64,000 nucleotides of DNA. It comes from Mycobacterium bohemicum DSM 44277. Lineage in GTDB: Bacteria; Actinomycetota; Actinomycetes; Mycobacteriales; Mycobacteriaceae. The notes below the pieces were generated by a model. The model did not search any database. It saw nothing but the letters and a program-made list of their open reading frames with translations, and was not told where the DNA came from. The DNA lies in assembly GCF_001053185.1 (NCBI RefSeq), contig NZ_CSTD01000001.1, positions 1,048,333-1,112,332 of the forward strand. Reading direction: 5' to 3'. The translations under genes and the position numbers were made by a program. How positions within the stretch are numbered: position 1 is the stretch's first letter; every line of letters starts with the position of its first letter. Shown here piece after piece: positions 17,385 through 26,446 of the stretch.

Positions 17385-18149
17385 CTAATGGCCGAGCGAC
17401 GTGCGAGTCTTCTCCACCCAGGCCAGCAGTGCCTCGGCGAGTTCGGCCTCGCGGCGGTAGAACCGCTGCGCCGGAACCGGCACGCTGACCGCCACTATTT
17501 GATCGCCCACGGGCAGCACGGCACTCACGGCGCAGATGCCTTCGGTCTGCTCCTCGCGGTCGTACGCGATGCCCTCGGCTCGGACGCGGTCCAGCTCTTT
17601 GCGCAGGGCCGCCGGGGTGGTGATGGTGTTGGGCGTCAGTCGGGCGAGCCGGCTGGGCAAGGCCTTGGCCTGCTGCTCCGGGGACAAACTGGCCAGCAGC
17701 GCCTTGCCGTTGGCGCAGCAGTGCAGCGGGAACGACTCCCCCACCGCGCTGATCGCCCGCAGGCGGTGCGGCGAGACGACCTGGTCGACGAACGTCACGC
17801 GGTCGCCGTCCAGGACCGACAGGTCCACGGTCTCCTCCAGCTCGCGGGACAACTCCTCCATGAAGGGGTGAACGTCTATCACCACGCCCAGCCGCACGGT
17901 GGCGGCCATGCGCGCGATCTCCGGCCCGAGCCGGTACGGGCCGCGGGCCCCCCGCGAGGCCACCAGCCCTTCGTCGTCCAGCGCGCCCAGGATCCGGCTC
18001 ACCGTGGAGCGCGCCATCCCCGTCCGCTCGCCGATCTCGGCCTGGCTGAGTCCGCCGGGATGAGCCTGCAACAGCCGCAGGATCTCGGCCGCCCGGGCGA
18101 TGACCTGAATTCCGCCGCGGGCATCGTGGTCGTCGGGGTCGGCGCTCAC
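17385..18149 (-). CDS. IclR-family transcriptional regulator
   Basis: 254 residues. The winged HTH is at 12-75 (IQVIARAAEILRLLQ, SQAEIGERTGMARSTVSRIL) and the IclR effector domain follows (HCCANGKALLASLSPEQQ; AVSAVLPVGDQIVAVSVPVP). It starts with GTG overlapping the stop of the BKACE gene (GTGA), so it is the last gene of the six-gene operon and probably controls it in response to a pathway acid. By order it corresponds to M. tuberculosis Rv1719. Confidence 0.92.
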   Translation of the reverse strand: MSADPDDHDARGGIQVIARAAEILRLLQAHPGGLSQAEIGERTGMARSTVSRILGALDDEGLVASRGARGPYRLGPEIARMAATVRLGVVIDVHPFMEELSRELEETVDLSVLDGDRVTFVDQVVSPHRLRAISAVGESFPLHCCANGKALLASLSPEQQAKALPSRLARLTPNTITTPAALRKELDRVRAEGIAYDREEQTEGICAVSAVLPVGDQIVAVSVPVPAQRFYRREAELAEALLAWVEKTRTSLGH

Positions 18150-18967
18150 GCACGACCTCCGGGCAGGCGCAGCAGGGCCTCGGTCTCCTCGACCGACGCG
18201 ACCGGCAGATCCAGGGCCTCGGCGAGCCGGATGGTGCGCGAGACGAGCGGCAGATTGCTCGGCGCGAGTTCGCCCTTGCGCAGGTACAACGTGTCCTCCA
18301 GGCCCGTGCGGGCGTTGCCGCCCAGGGCCAACCCCATCGCGGTCAACTCCAGGTTGGCCCGGCCGATCGCGATGACCTGCCAGATCGCCCCTGGCGGCAG
18401 CCGGCGGACCATGGTGAGCAGATTATCGGCGGTGGCGGCCATCCCGCCGCGCACACCCAGGACGATGCTGAACTGCAACGGCTCGGCCAACAGCCCCTCC
18501 TCCCAGAGCCGCAGACACGCCTCCAGATGGCCGGTGTCGTAGATTTCGAGTTCCGGTTTGACGTCCAGGTCGCGCATCCGCTCCGCGAGGCGCCGCACGG
18601 CCAGCGGCGGGTTGCGGAATTCGCCGTCGGCGAAGCTCATCGAGCACGGGTTCAGCGTGGCCATTCGCGGGCACAGCTCGACCAGCTTCCCCCGCTCCTC
18701 GAACGGCACGGTCAGCCCTACCCCGGTGGAGAGCTGGATCAGGATGGGGCAGCGCTCTGCGATCATGTCCATGGTCCGGCGCGCGATCCCCAAATCGGCC
18801 GTGGGCCGCTCGTTCTCGTCGCGCAAGTGGATATGGGCCACCGCGGCGCCCGCGTGGTAGGCCGCCTCCACGGCGCCGGCGATCTCCTCCGGGGCGGTGG
18901 GCAATCCCGGGTTGTCGGCCTTGGTCGCGATGGGCCCGGTGGGCGCGACGGTGATGACGACGCTCAT
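18146..18967 (-). CDS. Beta-keto acid cleavage enzyme (BKACE, DUF849)
   Basis: 273 residues from ATG 18967. A TIM-barrel enzyme that cleaves a beta-keto acid with acetyl-CoA to acetoacetyl-CoA and a shortened product, using a bound divalent metal. Visible family words: ITVAPTGPIATK, the metal site AHIHLRDE, ILIQLSTGVG, ATLNPCSMSFADG and QVIAIGRANLEL. The substrate is set by residues I cannot interpret safely; carnitine-type dehydrocarnitine cleavage is one known reaction and a dehydrogenase of the matching family is two genes upstream. Both ends overlap neighbours by 4 bp. Confidence 0.88.
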   Translation of the reverse strand: MSVVITVAPTGPIATKADNPGLPTAPEEIAGAVEAAYHAGAAVAHIHLRDENERPTADLGIARRTMDMIAERCPILIQLSTGVGLTVPFEERGKLVELCPRMATLNPCSMSFADGEFRNPPLAVRRLAERMRDLDVKPELEIYDTGHLEACLRLWEEGLLAEPLQFSIVLGVRGGMAATADNLLTMVRRLPPGAIWQVIAIGRANLELTAMGLALGGNARTGLEDTLYLRKGELAPSNLPLVSRTIRLAEALDLPVASVEETEALLRLPGGRA

Positions 18968-19314
18968 GACAGCTCCTCGGTTGGATGGGCAACAGTCACC
19001 AGTAGCAATGCCCGACGCGGTGACCGGTTTTCGATCGATCGCACCTCGCCCTTGGCGAGATGAATGCTGTCCAGACGACGGACGACCGTTTCCGTCCCGT
19101 CCGCGGTGACCACCAGCTCGCCCTCGAGCACCACGTAGACCGTCTCCTCCCAGGCCGGCGCAGGCTCCGCGCACCCGCCCGGGCGGTAGACCGAGACGCC
19201 GGACCAGAATCGCTCGGTGCGGCCCGCCTCGTGGCCCTGCAACCGCATTGCCTTGACTCCGTGATGCAGTGGCGCGACGTAAGGCGTCGCCTCGGAGGCC
19301 CGGGTCAGGTTCAT
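18964..19314 (-). CDS. Cupin-domain protein
   Basis: 116 residues from ATG 19314 (MNLTRASEATPYVAPLHHGV). A single cupin barrel: RFWSGVSVYRPGGCAEPAP, ETVYVVLEGELVVTADG, IHLAKGEVRSIEN. The usual HxH metal ligands of the first cupin motif are not obvious, so it may not bind metal in the standard way. It overlaps the genes on both sides (ATGA). It matches Rv1717 by position; that protein has been reported as a cell-wall beta-galactosidase, a role not evident from this sequence. Confidence 0.8.
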   Translation of the reverse strand: MNLTRASEATPYVAPLHHGVKAMRLQGHEAGRTERFWSGVSVYRPGGCAEPAPAWEETVYVVLEGELVVTADGTETVVRRLDSIHLAKGEVRSIENRSPRRALLLVTVAHPTEELS

Positions 19315-20144
19315 CACGCCACCCGCCCCGTCTCGATGCGGTAGCTCCCGGTGGGGTCGACGATCGCCACCAGCCGCACGATGCAGCCGTCGCCGCCCAC
19401 CCACCGCCACGGGAAGGCGGCGAAGGTCACCCGCTTGCCGGTGACCTTGTCCAGGTCCCCGCCCACGTTTTCGAAACCGTAGATGCCCTTGGACAGGATC
19501 GCGCGGTGACACGGTTCCCATTCCGGGAAGTCGTCAAGCACCTTGCGGCCAGTCTCGCGCTCGTATTCCGTTACCGCCCAGGGCAAAAGGCCGCCGGATT
19601 GTTCGGCGGGGCCGTGCGGGCCGATCGACGTGGCCATGGGATGGTCCAGGGCCTGGGTATCGGTGCCGACGGCCTTGACCCCCTTGGCCGCGAACCACTC
19701 CCCGGCCTCCCTGTAGAAGCCCGGCGAGTAGGCGTAGTACTCGGCGCTGTCGGCGTAGGTGTGGTGCCAGCCGGTGTTGACGATGACGATGTCGCCGGGC
19801 CGGATCCGCGGTGTGGCGTTCTCGAGGTCCTCGGCGGTGACGACCTCCCATTTCTTCTTGGGGATCGAGACGACGACGCCGGTTCCGAAGAAGGCGCTCA
19901 GCGGGATCTCGTGCAGGAAAGGAGTGCCCTCGACGACGTGGGCGGGCGCGTCGATGTGCGTGCCGGAATGCATGACGGTGGTGATCTTTTGGGTCAGCAC
20001 CCGGCTGCGCGCCATGTTGTGCAGGCGTTCGATCTTGACGTCCTCGAAGTACGGCCAGGCCGGCACGCCATGCCCCCAGGGGTGCGACAGGTCATAAAAC
20101 TCCAGCGCCGATTCCGCTTGTCCCAGGGGCCATTCGATGGTCAT
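19314..20144 (-). CDS. Cyclase / kynurenine formamidase-like metal hydrolase
   Basis: 276 residues from ATG 20144, with AAAGGAACGAG 4 bp upstream as a strong ribosome site. The cyclase signature HSGTHIDAPAH lies near 57-67 and binds the metal. Further conserved words: LSHPWGHGVPAWPYF, GDIVIVNTGWH, VKAVGTDTQALDHP. Family members hydrolyse amide or ester bonds of small ring compounds or act as isatin hydrolases; here it sits between a dehydrogenase and a cupin, so a ring- or lactone-opening step in the same pathway is likely. Stop and start overlap neighbours. Confidence 0.85.
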   Translation of the reverse strand: MTIEWPLGQAESALEFYDLSHPWGHGVPAWPYFEDVKIERLHNMARSRVLTQKITTVMHSGTHIDAPAHVVEGTPFLHEIPLSAFFGTGVVVSIPKKKWEVVTAEDLENATPRIRPGDIVIVNTGWHHTYADSAEYYAYSPGFYREAGEWFAAKGVKAVGTDTQALDHPMATSIGPHGPAEQSGGLLPWAVTEYERETGRKVLDDFPEWEPCHRAILSKGIYGFENVGGDLDKVTGKRVTFAAFPWRWVGGDGCIVRLVAIVDPTGSYRIETGRVA

Positions 20145-21052
20145 ACTCGTTCCTTTCGCGTGCATTCGAGCTGGCGGGCGATGTGTTCGGCGAGCCGGGT
20201 GGCGGTTAGTTCGCGCTCGCCCGGGGCCCAGTCGAGGAAGCCGTGGCCGGTGCGGGCGCCCAGCCGGCCATTCGCGACGAGTTGGCGCAGCAACGGGCTG
20301 GGATGCGGGTCGCGGTCGAGGCCAGGCAGCACCGCCTCATGGATGGCGAGGGTGAGGTCGAGACCGACGTAGTCGGCGTTCTCCAGCGGCCCGAGGGTGG
20401 CCAGCCGCAGCCCAATGGTGTTGCGCACCACCAGGTCCACCGTGGCCGCGTCGCAGATTCCCTCGCCGACCAGGGCGATCGCCTCGCGCCACAGCGCATG
20501 CTGCAGCCTGTTCCCGATGAACCCGGGTACGTCGCGAGCCACCCGCACCGGCAGCTTGCCCGCGTGCGTCAGCAGCGCCACGACGCGATCGGTGGTCTCC
20601 GGGGCCGTCCGCTCGCCGGGCACGACCTCGACGACGGGTATGAGATCCGGCGGGTTCCACCAGTGCGTGCCGATCACCCGGGCGCCGCCGTCGACGCCCT
20701 CGGTGACCGCGCCCACCGGAAGGACGGAGGTGTTGGTGGCGAGCACCGCTGTCGACGCCAAAAGCGAGAGCTGCTGGAACAGCGCTTGTTTGGCGGCGAG
20801 GTCTTCGATGATGGCCTCGACGACGAGGTCGGCGCCGCGCACCGCGTCCGCGAGGTCGGCGATGGCGGTTACCGAACCTCGGCCGGCGGCGGCCACCTCG
20901 CGGGCCTCGACGGCCGCCGGCTCGAGGGCGGCGGCGTTGCTGTCGGTGAGGGTGACATCGAGACCTGCGGAGGCCAGGACGCCGGCGATACGGCGTCCCA
21001 TCAAACCGGCGCCCACCACGGCCGCGCGCGCGAAACCGCCCGGCGTCAGCAT
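20141..21052 (-). CDS. 3-hydroxyacyl-CoA dehydrogenase family protein (FadB3-like)
   Basis: 303 residues. An N-terminal Rossmann fold AAVVGAGLMGRRIAGVLA binds NAD; NTSVLPV and GTHWWNPP follow, then the helical C-terminal domain begins RDVPGFIGNRLQHALWREAI. The HWWNPP word and length of about 300 fit the carnitine/gulonate dehydrogenase branch as well as hydroxybutyryl-CoA dehydrogenases. It would oxidise a beta-hydroxy acid or CoA ester to the keto form used by the BKACE downstream. Start overlaps the SDR stop by 7 bp. Rv1715 (fadB3) by position. Confidence 0.85.
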   Translation of the reverse strand: MLTPGGFARAAVVGAGLMGRRIAGVLASAGLDVTLTDSNAAALEPAAVEAREVAAAGRGSVTAIADLADAVRGADLVVEAIIEDLAAKQALFQQLSLLASTAVLATNTSVLPVGAVTEGVDGGARVIGTHWWNPPDLIPVVEVVPGERTAPETTDRVVALLTHAGKLPVRVARDVPGFIGNRLQHALWREAIALVGEGICDAATVDLVVRNTIGLRLATLGPLENADYVGLDLTLAIHEAVLPGLDRDPHPSPLLRQLVANGRLGARTGHGFLDWAPGERELTATRLAEHIARQLECTRKERV

Positions 21053-21849
21053 GCCGTGTAGCCGCCGTCCAGATACATCACCTGGCCGGTGAAGAAGCTG
21101 GACGCGTCGCTGAGCAGATAGATCAGGGCGCCGACGAAGTCGTCCGGCTCGGCGAAGCGGCGCAACGGGATTCGCGCGAACATGGCCTCACGGGTGGCGC
21201 GGCCCCTCTCGTCGTCGGCGTACATCCACTCGGTGAGTTCGGAGCGGAAAACCGTTGGCGCCAGGGCGTTTACCCGGATGCCGGCGGTGCCCCATTCGGC
21301 GGCCAGGGATTTGGCGAGCAGGTCGGTGGCGCCCTTGGACGGGCAATAGGCGCTGTACCCGGCGGAGTGGCCCAGGGATCCGCGGACCGACGAGACAAGC
21401 ACCACGCTGCCGCCCGTGCCCTGCTCGAGCAGGACGCGTCCGGCCGCCTGGCACGTCAGCCAGGCGCCCCGGGCGTTCGCGGTCATGACCTTGTCGAAGT
21501 CTTCGACGTCCATCTCGATGATGGGCGCGACGTGGTTCATGCCCGAGGCCACCAGCACTCCGTCGAGCCGGCCGTGGCGGGCTATTGCCTGCTCGACCAT
21601 CGCCTGGGCGTCGGCCGGGCTGTCGGGACGACGGGTGACCACCGCGGCGTCCTCGATGCCGGCTTCCTCCACGAGGCTCGCGAGGCCGGCGGCATTGCCG
21701 CCTGCCAGGGTCAACCGGGCGCCGGCTTGCGCCAGCGCCCGGGCCGCGACGCTGCCCAGTGCACCGGTTGCCCCGGTGACCAGGATCGACTTGCCTTCCA
21801 CGCTGAACTGCGCGAGGGCGGCTTGGGGCGCTTGCTGGGACGTTCTCAT
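21046..21849 (-). CDS. Short-chain dehydrogenase/reductase
   Basis: 267 residues from ATG 21849, which has GGAGG 5 bp upstream (an in-frame ATG lies at 21861 before it). NAD-binding TGATGALGSVAARAL, catalytic Ser in VVLVSSVRGS, Tyr-x-x-x-Lys as YSAYCPSKGA, and the C-terminal LSDASSFFTGQVMYLDGGYT. First gene of the operon that ends with the IclR regulator. It corresponds to Rv1714 by position. Confidence 0.9.
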   Translation of the reverse strand: MRTSQQAPQAALAQFSVEGKSILVTGATGALGSVAARALAQAGARLTLAGGNAAGLASLVEEAGIEDAAVVTRRPDSPADAQAMVEQAIARHGRLDGVLVASGMNHVAPIIEMDVEDFDKVMTANARGAWLTCQAAGRVLLEQGTGGSVVLVSSVRGSLGHSAGYSAYCPSKGATDLLAKSLAAEWGTAGIRVNALAPTVFRSELTEWMYADDERGRATREAMFARIPLRRFAEPDDFVGALIYLLSDASSFFTGQVMYLDGGYTAC

Positions 21850-22039
21850 GGCGGCCTCCATAAATCTCGCATTGCAGACGAATACGCCCGCATGACGAGA
21901 AGGATACGGCCATTAGGCATCCGATATCAACGCTTATTCCTGTGATGTGGCTTTCACATCCTGTCTGGTGGGATTCGTTGAGCGCCCTCACTCGCCTCAG
22001 GTACCTCACTGGCCCCAGATTGGGAGGCACTCGACGATG
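21850..22039 (-). promoter_or_regulatory. Promoter and operator region of the SDR-to-IclR operon
   Basis: On the minus strand TTGATA (21930-21925) and TATCCT (21906-21901) are 18 bp apart and form a sigma-A-type promoter about 50 bp before the start. Just upstream, GATGTG-N5-CACATC (21944-21960) is a perfect inverted repeat and a fair candidate site for the IclR regulator of the operon. The rest shows nothing special. Confidence 0.5.
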
Positions 22040-22082
22040 TGCCCACCTCCCAGCGACAACGGTTGTCGCTATGAGGCGGGCA
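22040..22082. repeat. Palindromic repeat, copy 1
   Basis: Arms of 20 bp (22040-22059 and 22063-22082, 17 of 20 pairing) with a 3-base loop. The right arm TTGTCGCTATGAGGCGGGCA is the exact complement of the left arm of the element at 45603-45660. It lies 46 bp past the stop of der on the minus strand, so it can act as its terminator. Confidence 0.75.
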
Positions 22083-22127
22083 TTTCGGCACATACCCGGC
22101 TCGCCGTGGCTGCTGAGGCTGATGTGA

Positions 22128-23519
22128 TTAGCGCCGCTTGGCGCCGCGCTTCTCCCGGACGCGCACGTTGATGCGGATCGGCGAACCCTCGAAGCCGAAG
22201 GTCTCCCGGAGGCGTCGTTCCAGGAAGCGCCGGTAGCCGGCCTCCAGGAAACCGGTAGTGAACAGGACGAACGTCGGCGGCCGGGCGGTGGCCTGGGTGG
22301 CGAACAGGATGCGGGGCTGCTTCCCGCCGCGCACCGGCGGCGGGGTGGCCGCCACCACCTCCTTCACCCAGGCATTCAGCGGACCGGTGGCGATGCGGGC
22401 GTCCCACGACTCCAGCGCCGTCTCCATCGCCGGGACGAGCTTCTGCACGGCCCGGCCCGTCTTGGCCGAGATGTTGACGCGCTGCGCCCACCGCAGCTGC
22501 ACCAGTTCGCGGTCGATCTCCCGCTCCAGCAGCTCGCGGCGGTCCTCGTCGACGAGATCCCACTTGTTGAACGCCAGCACCAACGCCCGCCCCGACTCCA
22601 CAACCATGGACAGCACCCGCTGGTCCTGCTCGGTCAGCGGTTGCGACGCGTCGATCAGCACCACCACCACCTCGGCCGCATCGATGGCCGCGTGGGTGCG
22701 CACCGAGGCGTAGAACTCGTGCCCGCTGGCCTGGCCGACCTTGCGCCGCAGGCCCGCGGTGTCGACGAACCGCCACACCTTGCCGCCCAATTCGATGAGC
22801 GAGTCCACCGGATCCACCGTCGTGCCGGCGACCTCGTGCACCACCGAACGCTCATCCCCCGCAAGCTTGTTCAGCAACGAGCTCTTGCCCACGTTCGGCT
22901 TGCCCACCAGCGCCACCCGCCGCGGGCCGCCCGAGGCCGGCGCGGCCTCGGACACCTCGGGCAGCGCGGCCAGCACCTCGTCGAGCAGATCGGCCACCCC
23001 GCGGCCGTGCATCGCGCTGACCGGATGCGGCTCGCCGAGCCCCAACGACCACAACGCCGCCGCGTCCGCCTCACCCTTCTCGGTGTCAACCTTGTTGGCG
23101 GCCAGAAAGACTGGCTTGCCGGAGCGCAGCAGGATGCGGGCGGCGGCCTCGTCGGCCGTGGTGGCGCCGACGGTCGCGTCGACGACGAGGATCACCGCGT
23201 CGGCGGTCCGCATGGCCACCGCCGCCTGCTCGGCCACCAATTGCTGCAGGCCCTGGGCGTCGGGTTCCCATCCCCCGGTGTCCTGCACCACGAACCGGCG
23301 CCCGGACCACAGCCCGTCGTAGGAGACGCGGTCGCGCGTGACACCGGGAACGTCCTGCACCACCGCCTCGCGGCGGCCCAGGATCCGGTTCACGAGGGTG
23401 GACTTGCCGACGTTGGGCCGCCCGACCACCGCGACCACCGGCGCCGGCGCGGCCTCCTCCACCTCGGAAGCCAAAGAATCCCAGTCGCCTTCGTCGGCCC
23501 AGGTCCCATCGCTGGTCAT
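22128..23519 (-). CDS. der: Ribosome-assembly GTPase Der (EngA)
   Basis: 463 residues with two tandem G domains. G1 motifs are [14 protein letters not shown] near 35 and [14 protein letters not shown] near 206; G4 motifs NKVD and NKWD. A KH-like C-terminal domain carries [12 protein letters not shown] and ends in a basic tail ([11 protein letters not shown]). Der helps large-subunit assembly. It is the last gene of the parA-scpA-scpB-rluB-cmk-der operon and overlaps cmk by 4 bp. Rv1713 equivalent. Confidence 0.97.
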   Translation of the reverse strand: MTSDGTWADEGDWDSLASEVEEAAPAPVVAVVGRPNVGKSTLVNRILGRREAVVQDVPGVTRDRVSYDGLWSGRRFVVQDTGGWEPDAQGLQQLVAEQAAVAMRTADAVILVVDATVGATTADEAAARILLRSGKPVFLAANKVDTEKGEADAAALWSLGLGEPHPVSAMHGRGVADLLDEVLAALPEVSEAAPASGGPRRVALVGKPNVGKSSLLNKLAGDERSVVHEVAGTTVDPVDSLIELGGKVWRFVDTAGLRRKVGQASGHEFYASVRTHAAIDAAEVVVVLIDASQPLTEQDQRVLSMVVESGRALVLAFNKWDLVDEDRRELLEREIDRELVQLRWAQRVNISAKTGRAVQKLVPAMETALESWDARIATGPLNAWVKEVVAATPPPVRGGKQPRILFATQATARPPTFVLFTTGFLEAGYRRFLERRLRETFGFEGSPIRINVRVREKRGAKRR

Positions 23520-24199
23520 CGCATCGCCCCGCTTCGCTGCTCGACGAGCTCCAGCAGGTGGGCGATCACCTGCGCCTCGGTCATGGAGCTGGTGTCGACC
23601 ACCACCGCGTCCGACGCGGCGCGCAAAGGTGACACCGGGCGGGTGGAATCCAGGTGGTCGCGGCGGCGGACGTCGGCCAGCACGGCGTCGTAGTCGTCGC
23701 CCAGCCCCGCCGCGACGTTCTGGTCGTTGCGCCGACGGGCGCGGGTTTCGGCCGACGCGGTCAGGAAGATCTTCACCGGAGCGTGGGGCAGCACCACGGT
23801 TCCGATGTCCCTGCCCTCCACGACGACGCTGCCCGGGCCGGCGGCCATGTCCCGCTGCAGCTCGACGAGCCGGGTGCGCACGGCGGGAACCGCCGACACG
23901 GCCGACACCGCCCGGGTCACCTCGTCACCGCGGATCTCGGCCGAAACATCCTCGCCGGCAAGGAAGTAGCGATCGCCGGCCGGGTCGTAGTCCACCGCCA
24001 TCTGCACCGCCGAGCCGATCGATCCGACCGCGTCGGCGTCCGTCGGGTCGACACCGGCGCGCAACACCGCCAGCGTCACCATCCGGTACATCGCGCCGGT
24101 GTCCAGGTAGCGGGCGCCCAGCGCGCGCGCCAATCCCCTTGACACCGAGGACTTCCCGGTTCCGGCCGGGCCGTCGATCGCGACGACGACGCTATTCAC
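23516..24199 (-). CDS. cmk: Cytidylate kinase
   Basis: 227 residues; phosphorylates CMP/dCMP. P-loop [18 protein letters not shown] at the start, the CMP-binding [12 protein letters not shown] and [20 protein letters not shown], and the LID region RAR RRNDQN. It starts with GTG overlapping the rluB-like stop. Rv1712 equivalent. Confidence 0.96.
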   Translation of the reverse strand: MNSVVVAIDGPAGTGKSSVSRGLARALGARYLDTGAMYRMVTLAVLRAGVDPTDADAVGSIGSAVQMAVDYDPAGDRYFLAGEDVSAEIRGDEVTRAVSAVSAVPAVRTRLVELQRDMAAGPGSVVVEGRDIGTVVLPHAPVKIFLTASAETRARRRNDQNVAAGLGDDYDAVLADVRRRDHLDSTRPVSPLRAASDAVVVDTSSMTEAQVIAHLLELVEQRSGAMR

Positions 24200-24939
24200 A
24201 GCCCCACCGCCTTGTACAGTTGCCCGACCTCGTCGCGACCCAGCGCCCGCAGGCTGCCCGGCCGCTGGTTGCCCAGGGTGATGGGTCCGATGTCGGTGCG
24301 CACCAGCTCCTCCACCGGGAAACCCACGGCCGCCAGCAGCCGGCGCACGATGCGGTTGCGCCCCTCGTGCAGGGTCACCCGCAGCAACGTCTTGCCCGGG
24401 ATGGCGTCCACCACGGCGAAATCGTCGACCTTTGCCGGGCCGTCTTCCAGGTCGACGCCGGCGCGCAGCGCCTTACCCAGCCCGCGCGGCACCGTCCCGG
24501 GCACCGTCGCGAGGTACGTCTTGGGCACTTCGTGGGAGGGATGCATCAACCGGTGCGCCAGCTCGCCGTCGTTGGTCAACAGGATCAGGCCCTCGGTGTC
24601 TGCGTCCAACCGCCCGACGTGGAAAAGGTTCTTATTGCCCCGGACCTTTCGTTCGATCAGGTCGCCGATGCACGGGCGGCCGCGGTCGTCGGACATCGTC
24701 GAGTGCATGCCGCGGGGCTTGTTCAGCGCCAGGTAGACCAGCGAGTCGTCGAGCACCACCCGGGCCCCGTCGACGCGGATCACCGACGCGTCGGGGTGCA
24801 CCCGGGTGCCCAGCTCGGTCACGACCTGCCCGTCGACCTCGACGCGGCCGTCGATGATCATCTTCTCGGCGGCCCGTCGCGACGCGATTCCGGCCTGGGA
24901 CAACACCTTTTGCAGGCGGATCCCTTCGGTCTCGACCAT
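24196..24939 (-). CDS. rRNA large-subunit pseudouridine synthase (RluB/RsuA type)
   Basis: 247 residues from ATG 24939 (a TTG one codon earlier is possible). The N-terminal S4 RNA-binding domain contains [20 protein letters not shown]; the catalytic Asp is in [19 protein letters not shown]; the closing motif is [18 protein letters not shown]. The gene next to scpB is usually RluB, which makes a pseudouridine in 23S rRNA. The start overlaps the scpB stop by one base. Rv1711 equivalent. Confidence 0.93.
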   Translation of the reverse strand: MVETEGIRLQKVLSQAGIASRRAAEKMIIDGRVEVDGQVVTELGTRVHPDASVIRVDGARVVLDDSLVYLALNKPRGMHSTMSDDRGRPCIGDLIERKVRGNKNLFHVGRLDADTEGLILLTNDGELAHRLMHPSHEVPKTYLATVPGTVPRGLGKALRAGVDLEDGPAKVDDFAVVDAIPGKTLLRVTLHEGRNRIVRRLLAAVGFPVEELVRTDIGPITLGNQRPGSLRALGRDEVGQLYKAVGL

Positions 24940-25634
24940 CAATCCTGGTCCACGTCGAACGACAGCGCCTGCTCGGGCGCGGGGCGGCCCGACAGTTTGA
25001 TGAATCGTGGCTCGCTGTCCAGGGATTCGCTCAGGTCCTCGATCGTGTCGACGTCGGGCAGCAGGGGCGCGATGTCGGGCAGATCGGCCAGCGACGTCAA
25101 CCCCAGGCGCTCCAAGAACAGCTCGGTGGTCGCGAAGGTCACCGCGCCGCTGTCGTCGTCGACGCCCGCCTCGGTGATCAGCCCGCGCGCCAGCAGGGTG
25201 CGCATGACGGCGTCGACGTTGACGCCGCGCACCGCGCTCACCCGCGCGCGCGTCACCGGTTGCCGATAGGCCACCACGGCCAGCGTCTCGAGCGCGGCGC
25301 GGGTGAGCTTGGAGCGCGCGCCGTCCAGCAGCAGCTTCTCCACGTACGGCGCGAACCGCGCGCGGGTGTACATCCGCCAGCCCTCGCCGTTCTGGCGCAG
25401 GTCGATGCCGCTGTCGCGTTCGGTGAGTTCGGCGGCCATCGACTCCAGCCGCGCCGCGACCCGGTAGACGGGCTGTTGCGTGGCCGCGGCGAGCGCCTCG
25501 GCGGTGACCGGGGTGTCCACCACCAGCAGCAACGCCTCCAGCACGGAGCCGAGCTCGTCGGCGTCCATGGGCGCCGCCTCGGCGATGTCCGGGATGCCGA
25601 CGTCGAGGTCGACGTCCGGCAAGTCTTCGCTCAT
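24939..25634 (-). CDS. scpB: Segregation and condensation protein B
   Basis: 231 residues from ATG 25634 overlapping the scpA stop (ATGA). Two winged-helix domains, seen as LGSVLEALLLVVDTPVTAEA and LTRAALETLAVVAYRQPVTR ARVSAVRGVNVDAVMRTLLA. It is the kleisin-associated regulator of the SMC complex. The extra acidic C-terminus (DVDTIEDLSESLDSEP) is typical of mycobacteria. Rv1710 equivalent. Confidence 0.95.
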   Translation of the reverse strand: MSEDLPDVDLDVGIPDIAEAAPMDADELGSVLEALLLVVDTPVTAEALAAATQQPVYRVAARLESMAAELTERDSGIDLRQNGEGWRMYTRARFAPYVEKLLLDGARSKLTRAALETLAVVAYRQPVTRARVSAVRGVNVDAVMRTLLARGLITEAGVDDDSGAVTFATTELFLERLGLTSLADLPDIAPLLPDVDTIEDLSESLDSEPRFIKLSGRPAPEQALSFDVDQD

Positions 25635-26446
25635 TCGTCCCGCACTTCTACCAAGGCTTCGTTGGCCGGACGTTCTCCGGTCCATGAAATCTGGAGCACG
25701 CCAAGCGGCTCCGACTGGTCGAATGCTACCGCCCGGCTCCGATACAGCTCGAGCAGCGCCAGGAAGCGCCCGACGACCTCCATCGGCGCTTGGCAGTCGG
25801 CGACCAGCTCGGAGAACGTCGCCCACTGGCCGCTCCCCCGCGCCTGCAGGATCGACAGCAGCTTCTTGGCCTGTTCGGGCACCGACACCGCCACCTCGTG
25901 CAGGTGCCCGATGGACACCGTCGGCACCGGCCGCGGGGTGAACGCGATCGCGGCGATCTGGGCGAAGCGTTCCGCGTCCACACCCAGCATCACCTCGGGC
26001 AGCAGTTCGGTGAACCGGTCCTCCAGCGACACCGCGCGCGGGTAGCTGCGCAGCGCGGTCGCCTCCAGCTCGGCGAACATCTCCGCGACATGCTTGAACG
26101 CGCGGTATTGCAGCAGCCGGGCGAACAGCAGGTCCCGCACCTCGAGCAGCGCCAGGTCCTCCTCGTCGTCGACCTGCCCGGCCGGCAGCAGCCGGGCGGC
26201 CTTGAGGTCGAGCAGGGTGGCGGCGACCACCAGGAACGCGGTGGTCTCCTCGAGGTCCAACTGGGAGCCGATCTCGCGGGTGTAGGCGATGAAGTCGTCG
26301 GTCACCTGGTGCAGCGCCACCTCGGTGACGTCGAGGCGATGCGCGAAGATCAGCTGCAGCAGCAGATCGAACGGCCCCTCGAAATTGGTCAGGCGGACTT
26401 GAAAGCCGTTCTTGGGTGGCGCCTCACCGTTCGCGCTGGCGGTCAC
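25631..26446 (-). CDS. scpA: Segregation and condensation protein A (kleisin)
   Basis: 271 residues from GTG 26446, overlapping the parA-like stop (GTGA). N-terminal SMC-neck-binding region FQVRLTNFEGPFDLLLQLI and C-terminal winged helix ISWTGERPANEALVEVRDE region. It bridges SMC heads and binds ScpB. The TTFEGPFDLLL-type start is diagnostic. Longer in-frame extensions upstream overlap parA and are not coding. Rv1709 equivalent. Confidence 0.95.
   Translation of the reverse strand: MTASANGEAPPKNGFQVRLTNFEGPFDLLLQLIFAHRLDVTEVALHQVTDDFIAYTREIGSQLDLEETTAFLVVAATLLDLKAARLLPAGQVDDEEDLALLEVRDLLFARLLQYRAFKHVAEMFAELEATALRSYPRAVSLEDRFTELLPEVMLGVDAERFAQIAAIAFTPRPVPTVSIGHLHEVAVSVPEQAKKLLSILQARGSGQWATFSELVADCQAPMEVVGRFLALLELYRSRAVAFDQSEPLGVLQISWTGERPANEALVEVRDE

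Noticed and set aside
17283..18542. 419-codon plus-strand frame opposite the IclR gene
   Set aside because: Starts inside tRNA-Pro and is antisense to a clear IclR regulator and BKACE.
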